19,811 nucleotides of DNA, from NCBI GenBank assembly GCA_002394365.1, contig DGTQ01000008.1, positions 1-19,811 of the forward strand. The letters run 5' to 3'. The notes beneath the pieces are model-generated. The model saw only the letters and a list, made by a program, of their open reading frames with translations. It made no database searches and was not told the origin of the DNA. This stretch comes from Prevotellaceae bacterium UBA4332. GTDB taxonomy: Bacteria > Bacteroidota > Bacteroidia > Bacteroidales > Bacteroidaceae. The translations under genes and the position numbers were made by a program. Shown here one piece after another: positions 7,366 through 14,600 of the stretch. Within the stretch, counting starts at the first letter, position 1. Each line of letters starts with the position of its first letter.

Positions 7366-7392
7366 TTTACAGTTTATAGTTTACAGTTTACA
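7365..7392. repeat. GTTTA heptamer array starting in a stop codon
   Basis: Four units (GTTTACA, GTTTATA, GTTTACA, GTTTACA) run from 7365 to 7392. The first G is the last base of the TAG stop of the calycin-like gene. The orientation is inverted relative to the array at 5745-5800, so the SDR and calycin genes are bracketed by inverse arrays. Confidence 0.85.
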
Positions 7393-7423
7393 GATTGTTG
7401 TCTAAACGCATAATATAACATAG

Positions 7424-8212
7424 TTGGCTTCGCTTCAATTTTCAATATTCAATTTTCAATATGCCATTGCAGGCTGGGGGCTTATTGTCTTGCTCTCAGC
7501 CTGCAACGGCGTTATGGACGGTATATATGACGAGGCTCCAAAACCAGCTGAAGGAGAGATATACGTAGATGCTACCAGCTGGACTGAGTGGCACTATATA
7601 CAGTTACCAGTTACCAGTTACCAGTTACCAGCTACTTCCCCAAACGACCAAACGACCAACTCCCCAATCTCAACCTACGACATCCCTACCACGCCTACGG
7701 CTGAGTTTGATGCCGACGGCACAGGTATATACAACTACTGGTATGACGTGTTTGGCGAGGGAATATCTAAGCGCGAGTTCCGCTCTTCTTACCCCACGGA
7801 ACGCCAGCCTGAGCCAGAAAGCTGGGATATTGCCGTTCACAGAAATAATGTGCGAACCAATGGAGGAGCAGTATATCAAACCTCTCTGACGGACATCAAC
7901 AGCGTAGGGACAAGTGCCATGTATGCCACCTTGCCGTTTGTGGAAGACGAATGGAGCGAGACGGATGTGTGGGCTGTCAACACGCAGATGGTGCAGGGAC
8001 TTATAGGCAACCAGCGCATAAAGATAAACACAGAGTTGGGCAAGTGGCTCACGATGGAGATACCCCCTATGCCGCCACGCTTCAACTATAACGGCAACGT
8101 CTTTATCCTGCGCCTGAAAGACGGCACATACGCTGCCCTGCGCCTGAAAAACTACAAGACCCCATCAAATCTTAATTGCGGACTGACAATAGAATATAAA
8201 TATCCGCTGTAA
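7424..8212 (+). CDS. hmuY: HmuY-like haem-binding lipoprotein (262 aa)
   Basis: The conserved core WDIAVHRNNVRTNGG, the WYDVFGEG block, KINTELGKWLTMEIPPMPP and the end VFILRLKDGTYAALRLKNYK match the HmuY family. These surface lipoproteins capture haem and pass it to the TonB-dependent receptor HmuR. The next gene is such a receptor. A lipobox (LLSAC) places the lipidated cysteine at residue 27. The start is odd: no in-frame ATG exists, the codon before TTG 7424 is a stop, and residues 4-13 (LQFSIFNFQY) come from a TTCAATY array, so the array seems to have replaced the native N-terminus. A second insertion at residues 60-90 begins QLPVTSYQLPATS, encoded by five CAGTTAC units. Haem-ligand residues cannot be assigned by eye. 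Confidence 0.8.
   Translation: MASLQFSIFNFQYAIAGWGLIVLLSACNGVMDGIYDEAPKPAEGEIYVDATSWTEWHYIQLPVTSYQLPATSPNDQTTNSPISTYDIPTTPTAEFDADGTGIYNYWYDVFGEGISKREFRSSYPTERQPEPESWDIAVHRNNVRTNGGAVYQTSLTDINSVGTSAMYATLPFVEDEWSETDVWAVNTQMVQGLIGNQRIKINTELGKWLTMEIPPMPPRFNYNGNVFILRLKDGTYAALRLKNYKTPSNLNCGLTIEYKYPL
7430..7461. repeat. TTCAATY array forming the start of the lipoprotein gene
   Basis: CTTCAATTTTCAATATTCAA and the following TTTTCAATAT have 7-base spacing and encode residues 4-13 in front of the signal-peptide hydrophobic core. Confidence 0.75.
7601..7660. repeat. In-frame CAGTTAC array plus CAAACGAC octamers in the HmuY-like gene
   Basis: Four CAGTTAC units and one CAGCTAC (7601-7635) are followed by a CCAAACGA/CCAAACGA stretch (about 7640-7658). 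Three heptamers encode QLPVTSY, and the octamers give NDQTTN. The same octamer family lies in the gaps at 10374-10412 and 11505-11565. Confidence 0.9.
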
Positions 8213-8220
8213 ACAAGACT

Positions 8221-8290
8221 CACCCCTACCCAACTCCCCTCTAATCCCCTCGTTTCCCGAGGGGCAGAAACTCTGGCAGAGAGGGGAACA
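8221..8290. repeat. GC-rich palindromic element before the TonB receptor
   Basis: It contains CCCCTC-N7-GAGGGG (8246-8264) inside wider CTCCCCTCT/AGAGGGGA arms. The last 20 bases (8271-8290) are a perfect inverse of 8408-8427, which lies in the signal-peptide region of the receptor gene. AATTCAT heptamers (8311-8343) fill the rest of the gap. No TAnnTTTG box is visible. Confidence 0.75.
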
Positions 8291-8360
8291 TATTGAAGAA
8301 AGTAATTGAAAATTCATAATCCATAATTCATAATTCATAATTCTTAGTTATAGCAGCATA

Positions 8361-10373
8361 TTGTTTCGTCGCATGGTGTCAATAGTCTTGGCACTAATGG
8401 TGCATATTGTTCCCCTCTCTGCCAGAGAGGTGGTAGGGGCGAGTCTCCCCTCTGCTGTCTCTGACTCCGTGCAGCTCTCTCAGGTGGTGGTGACGGGAAC
8501 CATGACACCCAAGACCATTGCCAACACACCCATAACCACACAAGTTATATCGGCACGCGACATACAGCGCACCGATGCTACCGACATACAGGACCTCCTG
8601 CAGCAGGTGCTGCCAGGCACGGAGTTCTCATATGCCATGAACCAACAGACGCACCTCAACTTTGCTGGCTTCGGCGGACAAGGCATACTGTTCCTCGTTG
8701 ATGGTGAGCGTCTGGCGGGCGAGACACTCGATGATGTTGACTTCTCGCGCATCATCATGTCAGGAGTGGAGCGCGTGGAGATAGTGCGTGGTGCTGCGTC
8801 AGCCCTTTACGGCAGCAGTGCCGGCGGTGGCGTAATAAACGTGATAACAAAGGAGGGTGGTAATCCCTGGACGTTACATCTTGACTCACGTTGGTCACGC
8901 CACGGCGGACAGCGTTATGGCTTGCAGTTTGGCAGAAACACTAAGCGTTTCACCAACCTCTTCAATGCTTCGTTCAGCGATACCGACAACTACAGCGTCC
9001 GTAGTGAGGCAAACCCTGCCACCCGCGTGTTCAGCGAGGTGTATGGCAGTAAGGTGGTGAACGTGAAAGACCGCCTGACATTCAACATCACCGACAACCT
9101 CAAACTTACGGGCAGGGTGGGCTACTACTTCCGTCAGGTGCCGCGCGTCATCACTGAACCAGAGCGCTATCGCGACCTTTCGGCAGGACTGAAGGCTTCA
9201 TGGCAGATGACAGCACGTGACCGACTCGAAATATCCTATGCCTTCGATGAATATGACAAGTCAACCAAACAACGGTTGGCAGGACTTGACATACGCTCTT
9301 ACAGCAATGTGCAGAACTCCGTCAAGGCGTTATATACGATGATAACTGGAACGGGAACGTTGATATTCGGTGCCGACTTCATGCGTGACTACCTCAGCAA
9401 CAACAAGCTCTCCACCCCAAGACATCACCAGTATTCCTTTGATGCCTTTGCCCAGTATGACTGGAACGTCAGCAGCCGTTGGGAACTGGTGGGTGCCCTG
9501 CGCTATGACCATTTCTCTGACGGCGACCTGTCACGTTTCACCCCCAAGCTCTCAGCCCGATACAGTATAATTCCACGCAACAATGAGACTGGCGAGAGCC
9601 TCACACTGCGCCTGGGCTACGGTATGGGCTTCCGCCCCCCCACGCTCAAGGAGAAGTACTATGAGTTTGACATGGCTGGTATATGGATAGTGAAGGGCAA
9701 CGAAGACCTCAAGGCTGAGACCAGCCACAATTTCACGGCATCTCTTGGCTACACCCGAGAGCACTATGCCCTAACCCTTATGGGATATTATAATAATGTG
9801 AGAAACAAGATAGCTACAGGCGTACCCTATATTGAAAATTCAAAATTGAAAATTGAAGATGAGCCTCAAGTTTCAATCTTCAATCTTCAATCTTCCAATC
9901 TCACCCTCCCTTACGTTAACCTCTCCCATTACTCCGTATATGGTGCCGAACTCCTTGCCTGCGCCCAATGGGGAATAATGAATATGACGTTGGGCTATGC
10001 CTATACTAACGATAATGCTAACGGGAACAACCAGTATCTGCCTGCACGTCCACATACCCTTACGTGGCAGTGTACGCTGGGTAAGGAGTTCTCCATGGGC
10101 TATCAGCTCAGTGCCACCCTCAGCGGCAGATTTCTCTCTGCTGTCTCTGCCAGCGAATACGTTGACTATTATGACATATCCAAAGGTATGGTCAGCGTCC
10201 GCTATCCAGCCTACAGCCTCTGGAAACTGAGCCTCGTGCAGACCTTTTGGCAAAAGGCAAAACTTACGCTGACCCTCGACAACCTCTTCAATTACAAACC
10301 ACGCTATTACTACCTCAATGCCCCCATCACCGACGGCACCAACTTCATGGTGGGTCTGAGCGTGGAACTGTAG
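8361..10373 (+). CDS. hmuR: TonB-dependent outer-membrane receptor, HmuR-like (670 aa)
   Basis: A signal peptide is followed by the TonB-box-like QVVVTGT, then a plug domain (about residues 45-150) with VDGERLAGETLDDVDFSRI, VERVEIVRGAASALYGSSAG and GGVINVITKE. A 22-strand-type barrel follows, closing with TLTLDNLFNYKPRYY and a terminal aromatic/Leu strand. Such receptors import bound ligand using TonB energy; the HmuY-like gene next door suggests haem. TTG 8361 gives a basic n-region (MFRR); ATG 8373 is the alternative and gives a bare hydrophobic start. The signal-peptide cleavage region overlaps a GC-rich element. Residues 491-513 are a repeat-encoded insertion (IENSKLKIE ... SIFNLQSSN) between two barrel strands, probably in a loop. 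A stem linking the gene start to 8271-8290 could affect expression. Confidence 0.88.
   Translation: MFRRMVSIVLALMVHIVPLSAREVVGASLPSAVSDSVQLSQVVVTGTMTPKTIANTPITTQVISARDIQRTDATDIQDLLQQVLPGTEFSYAMNQQTHLNFAGFGGQGILFLVDGERLAGETLDDVDFSRIIMSGVERVEIVRGAASALYGSSAGGGVINVITKEGGNPWTLHLDSRWSRHGGQRYGLQFGRNTKRFTNLFNASFSDTDNYSVRSEANPATRVFSEVYGSKVVNVKDRLTFNITDNLKLTGRVGYYFRQVPRVITEPERYRDLSAGLKASWQMTARDRLEISYAFDEYDKSTKQRLAGLDIRSYSNVQNSVKALYTMITGTGTLIFGADFMRDYLSNNKLSTPRHHQYSFDAFAQYDWNVSSRWELVGALRYDHFSDGDLSRFTPKLSARYSIIPRNNETGESLTLRLGYGMGFRPPTLKEKYYEFDMAGIWIVKGNEDLKAETSHNFTASLGYTREHYALTLMGYYNNVRNKIATGVPYIENSKLKIEDEPQVSIFNLQSSNLTLPYVNLSHYSVYGAELLACAQWGIMNMTLGYAYTNDNANGNNQYLPARPHTLTWQCTLGKEFSMGYQLSATLSGRFLSAVSASEYVDYYDISKGMVSVRYPAYSLWKLSLVQTFWQKAKLTLTLDNLFNYKPRYYYLNAPITDGTNFMVGLSVEL
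9831..9899. repeat. In-frame inverted heptamer arms in the TonB receptor
   Basis: The left arm (9831-9856) has ATTGAAA-type units and the right arm (9871-9899) the inverse TTCAATC units, with about 14 unique bases between. The arms encode IENSKLKIE and SIFNLQSSN. The same inverted layout occurs in mfd at 12837-12949. Confidence 0.85.
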
Positions 10374-10469
10374 TTTGGTCGTTTAGGGGTTTGGTCGTTT
10401 GGTCGTTTAGGGGGTAAACCGTAAACCATAAACCGTAAACTGTAAACTGTAAACCGTAAACTGTAAACC
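10374..10469. repeat. Composite array: TTTGGTCG/TTTAGGGG octamers then TAAAC heptamers
   Basis: From the base after the receptor stop (10371-10373), TTTGGTCG and GTTTAGGGG words run to 10414. Eight NNTAAAC heptamers follow (10413-10468). The next unit position reads CATGAAC and contains the ATG of the following gene. The composite is the inverse of 11423-11565. Confidence 0.9.
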
Positions 10470-11420
10470 ATGAACTTTCTCAAAACTATCTCCGCATTTC
10501 TGCTTGTACTTATGCTCATGCCTCTCGGCCATGCGCTTATGATTTTGATGGAACATTTCCTTGAGCCTACAGCGTTGCACTACAGTGCTTTCACAATGGG
10601 CTTCGTGGGACTGGTTGTTACCATTATTGGCATGTTCCGTCAGGGGGATACACGCCAGACTATCTATGGCATTACCGGTGCCATGCTCTTCTGGACGGGC
10701 TGGGTAGAGTTTCTCTTTGCCTATTACGCTCAGCGCTATGGCGCCCACTGCGACCTTATAGGCTCTGGCATAGTGCAGACCACCACGCAGTATGTTGACG
10801 GCATAGGCGTGAGCCACGACTTCCTTATCAACGGCGAACCCATCGAGACATTCTCGCGTCAGGAACTCAAGGTCATCCGCGGCTCGCGCCCCGAATATCT
10901 CATCATGCCTGCAACCTTCGGCATGTGGGTAATGGTGATGATGTTCTATATATTCCGTACCCGCACCGGGTGCGACTTTATCAGGTGGATTCAGAAGAAG
11001 CTGAAGATTAAGACATCAACTTTTAATCTTCAACCATCAACTTACAATTCAGCCCTTACTGTCTTTATGCAATGGAACGTTATGATGTGGGGCAGTTACC
11101 TCCTTCTTATGTTCTGTTATGACCCCGTGTTTTTAGGGTCGCGTCATCCCGTAACGCTCAGCATTGGCGTCATAGCCCTTGTAGCATCATTCTTCATGAT
11201 GCGCCATCAGATGTGCATCAAGGCATGGGGCAGGAGCATCCGCTATGCCCTCGCCACAGTAATAGTCTTCTGGACCTTCGTGGAGGTCATGGCACGCAAT
11301 GGTATTTTAAATGAGATATGGGTTGACCCACTTAACCACATCACGGAGATGCTCATAATCTTTGTTACTTTCATCGTGGCGATATTCTTTGCCACCAGGC
11401 TCACAACTTCAGTAGCTTAA
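10470..11420 (+). CDS. Polytopic membrane protein of unknown function (316 aa)
   Basis: About seven or eight hydrophobic segments are visible (roughly residues 5-27, 40-58, 66-88, 147-165, 200-220, 229-246, 254-275, 289-310). A soluble stretch of about 55 residues (90-145) contains THDFLING-like and IRGSRPEYLIMPA sequence. I do not recognise a family. It follows the HmuY-like/receptor pair in the same direction, so it may belong to the haem block, though no known haem permease or ATPase motif is visible. Residues 178-194 (LKIKTSTFNLQPSTYN) come from a TTCAAT-type repeat in a polar loop. Composite repeat arrays in opposite orientation flank the gene, and its ATG lies inside the phase of the upstream heptamer array. 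Confidence 0.75.
   Translation: MNFLKTISAFLLVLMLMPLGHALMILMEHFLEPTALHYSAFTMGFVGLVVTIIGMFRQGDTRQTIYGITGAMLFWTGWVEFLFAYYAQRYGAHCDLIGSGIVQTTTQYVDGIGVSHDFLINGEPIETFSRQELKVIRGSRPEYLIMPATFGMWVMVMMFYIFRTRTGCDFIRWIQKKLKIKTSTFNLQPSTYNSALTVFMQWNVMMWGSYLLLMFCYDPVFLGSRHPVTLSIGVIALVASFFMMRHQMCIKAWGRSIRYALATVIVFWTFVEVMARNGILNEIWVDPLNHITEMLIIFVTFIVAIFFATRLTTSVA
11001..11051. repeat. In-frame degenerate TTCAATY array in the membrane-protein gene
   Basis: GAAGATTAAGACATCAACTT and the following TTAATCTTCAACCATCAACT encode LKIKTSTFNLQPSTYN between predicted membrane segments. The 7-base spacing is partly degraded. Confidence 0.6.
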
Positions 11421-11422
11421 AA

Positions 11423-11565
11423 GTTTACGGTTTATAGTTTACGGTTTACAGTTTACGGTTTATAGTTTACGGTTTACAGTTTACGGTTTATGGTTTACGG
11501 TTTACCCCCTAAACGACCAAACGACTAACCCCCTAAACGACCAAACGACTAACCCCCTAAACGAC
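11423..11565. repeat. Composite array: 12 GTTTA heptamers plus a 24-bp tandem repeat
   Basis: Twelve GTTTANN units run from 11423 to 11506. A 24-bp unit (CCCCCTAAACGACCAAACGA plus CTAA) follows 2.6 times, with CCCCC at 11505, 11529 and 11553. The array starts 3 bases after the stop of the membrane-protein gene. TTCAATY-like sequence (11568-11600) continues to the mfd promoter. Confidence 0.9.
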
Positions 11566-11605
11566 TATTTTTCAATTTTCAATCTTCATTTTTCATTTTT
11601 TTTCG

Positions 11606-11613
11606 TACCTTTG
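11606..11613 (+). promoter_or_regulatory. -7 box of mfd, very close to the start codon
   Basis: TACCTTTG matches TAnnTTTG exactly and ends only 10 bases before ATG 11624, implying a leader of a few bases. A clear -33 TTTG is absent: the region is TTCAAT/TTCATT repeat. Confidence 0.6.
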
Positions 11614-11623
11614 CAGACAAATA

Positions 11624-14600
11624 ATGCAACTAAATGATATTCTGAAGCTATATGCCAGACACCCACAGGTGAAGGCATTGGCAACATTAGTGAACAACAA
11701 AAAGATACGTAATGCTGCGATAAGCGGTTTTACGCAGTCTTCTATTGCCATGAATTTTGCTGCGGCAGCATGCAGGGTGCCTCTGCTCTTCATCATGCGT
11801 GATGCTGACGAGGCAGGGTATTTGTATCAGGACTTAAAGAACCTCAGCTCCCACCCCTTATTCTTCCCTTCTTCCTACAAACGTGCTGTGAAGTTCGGAC
11901 AGAAAGATGCTGCCAGCGAGGTGATGCGAGCAGAAGTGCTGATGAACCTTACGACCCAGCAACCTCAAACCTCAAATCTGAATCCTCAACTCTCGACCCT
12001 CAACCCTCAACTAATAATCACCTATCCAGCGGCTCTTGCTGAACTGGTTGTGCCACAAAAGGAACTTGACCAGCGCACGCTGTCGCTGAGCAAGGGAGAG
12101 ACGATAGCCCTTGACGACCTTACGCAGAGGCTCAGGGAACTGGGCTTCATGGAGGTAGATTATGTATACGAGCCAGGACAGTTCGCTATGAGGGGTAGTA
12201 TTGTGGATGTCTATTCCTACTCCAGCGAACAACCCTACCGTCTTGATTTCTTCGACGACGAGATAGACACCATGCGCACCTTTGACGTAGAGACGCAGCT
12301 GTCGAAGGATATGCTGGAGACTGTCACTATAGTGCCGGAGATGTCCAAGTCGGACAACGAGAAGATACCTTTCCTCGACCTCCTGCCAGACAATACGGTG
12401 ATAGTGACGAGCGACATGCATTATGTCATTGATGCCATAGACTATATATATAAGGAAGGTTTTTCGAAACAGGCTCTCAGCGACCGTCTTACGGGAGTTA
12501 CCGAGGTGGAGAAAGAAGAGATAATGCGCGAACTCTCCGCCAGCATTAACCTTTGCAAGGCGAGCACCTTCGCTAAAGCGATGGAGAGGTTTAAGATAAT
12601 TCACAGTTCACAGTTACCAGTTACCAGTCTCTCAACTCTCAACTCTCCTCCGAGCTCTGCTCGCCTGAGCACCCACGGAGCGCAAGAACTCTCAACTCAT
12701 AATTCCCCTCAGCCCCTCTTCCATAAGAATTTTGAGTTGCTTGCCCAAACCATCAGCGACTACCATTCCAAAGGCTATAAGGTGTTCATCTGCTCCGACT
12801 CCGACAAGCAGTTGGAGAGACTGAAAGAGATATTGCAAATTGAAAATTCAAAATTGAAAATTGAAAATAATGATAACAATAAGCCTGATTGCGCACAAGC
12901 AATTGATGATAATAATAATTTTCAATCTTCAATTTTCAATCTTCAATTTATAAAGGGCACCCTTCACGAGGGCTTTATCGACGATGTGCTGAAGATAGTG
13001 CTCTTTACTGACCACCAGATATTTGAGAGATTCCATAAGTATCAGCTCAAGGGGCAGGATGCCAAGCGTGGCAAGATGGCACTCACCATGAAGGAACTGC
13101 AGGAGATGGAGCCTGGCGACTTCATAGTGCATGTGGACTTCGGCATAGGCAAGTTTGCTGGGTTGGTGAGAATACCGACCTCCCCTAACCCCTCCAAAGG
13201 AGGGGGTGGCTATCAAGAGGTTATCCGCATAATCTACCAGAAGAATGACAAGGTGGACGTGAGCATCCACTCGCTCTATAAGATAAGCAAATATCGCAGG
13301 GCTGACAGTGGCGAGCCGCCAAAGCTCAGCACCCTCGGCACAGGAGCGTGGGAGAGGATAAAGGAGCGTGCCAAGAAGCGCATAAAGGACATAGCCCGCG
13401 ACCTCATCAAGCTATATGCCAAACGCCGTCATGAGAAGGGATTTGCCTTCTCGCCAGACAGCTATCTGCAAGCCGAACTGGAGGGCTCGTTCCTCTATGA
13501 GGACACGCCAGACCAGATGAAGGCTACGCAGGAGGTGAAGCACGACATGGAGCAGGCTCGTCCTATGGACCGCTTGGTGTGTGGTGACGTGGGCTTTGGC
13601 AAGACTGAGGTGGCTATCCGTGCTGCTTTCAAGGCTGCTGCTGATGGCAAACAGGTGGCTGTGCTTGTGCCTACCACGGTGCTCGCCTTCCAGCATTATC
13701 AGACGTTCAGTAAGCGTCTCAAGGGATTGCCTGTGAGGGTTGACTACCTCTCTCGTGCCCGCACTGCAAAGCAGGTGAAACAGATAACCGAGGACCTCGA
13801 GGCAGGACGCATAGACATACTCGTGGGCACCCACCGTATGCTCACCAAGACGGTGAAGTGGCACGACATAGGTCTGCTAATAATAGACGAGGAACAGAAG
13901 TTCGGCGTATCTACCAAGGAGAAGCTGCGCCAGCTCAAGACAAATATAGACACCCTCACCATGTCGGCTACGCCGATACCGCGCACTCTGCAGTTCTCGC
14001 TCATGGGAGCAAGAGATATGAGCATTATGCGCACTCCGCCACCCAACCGCCAACCTATTGACACTCAGGTGGCCACCTTCTCTGCCGAACTTGTTGCTGA
14101 TGCCATAAACTTCGAGATGTCGAGAGACGGACAGGTGTATTTTGTCTGCAACCGCATAGCCACGCTGCCTAAGATGCGCGAGATAATAGAGCGCCACGTG
14201 CCCGACTGCCGCATAGCCATAGGCCACGGACAGATGAAGCCCGAGGAGCTGGAGAAGGTGGTGATAGGTTTTATCAACCACGACTACGACGTGCTCCTCT
14301 CCACCACCATAGTGGAGAATGGCATAGACATACCCAATGCCAATACCATCATCATCAACGATGCTAACCACTTCGGACTGAGCGACCTGCACCAGATGCG
14401 TGGCAGGGTGGGGCGCAGCAACCGCAAGGCTTTCTGCTATCTCCTTGCCCCTCCGCTTGCCTATCTGCCCAACGAGAGTCGTCGCAGGCTTGAAGCCCTA
14501 GAGACCTTTGCCGACCTCGGCAGCGGCTTCTCCCTCGCCATGCAGGACCTTGACATTCGCGGTGCTGGTAATCTGCTTGGTGCAGAGCAGTCGGGCTTCA

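Noticed and set aside
8373..10373. ATG 8373 as the receptor start
   Set aside because: Possible, but TTG 8361 supplies the basic MFRR region expected before the signal-peptide core; kept as the alternative.
11423..11565. CRISPR array
   Set aside because: Units are 7 bp and 24 bp and directly adjacent, with no unique spacers and no cas genes.
12837..12949. Intein or intron in mfd
   Set aside because: The insertion is only about 38 codons, stays open in frame and has no splicing motifs.
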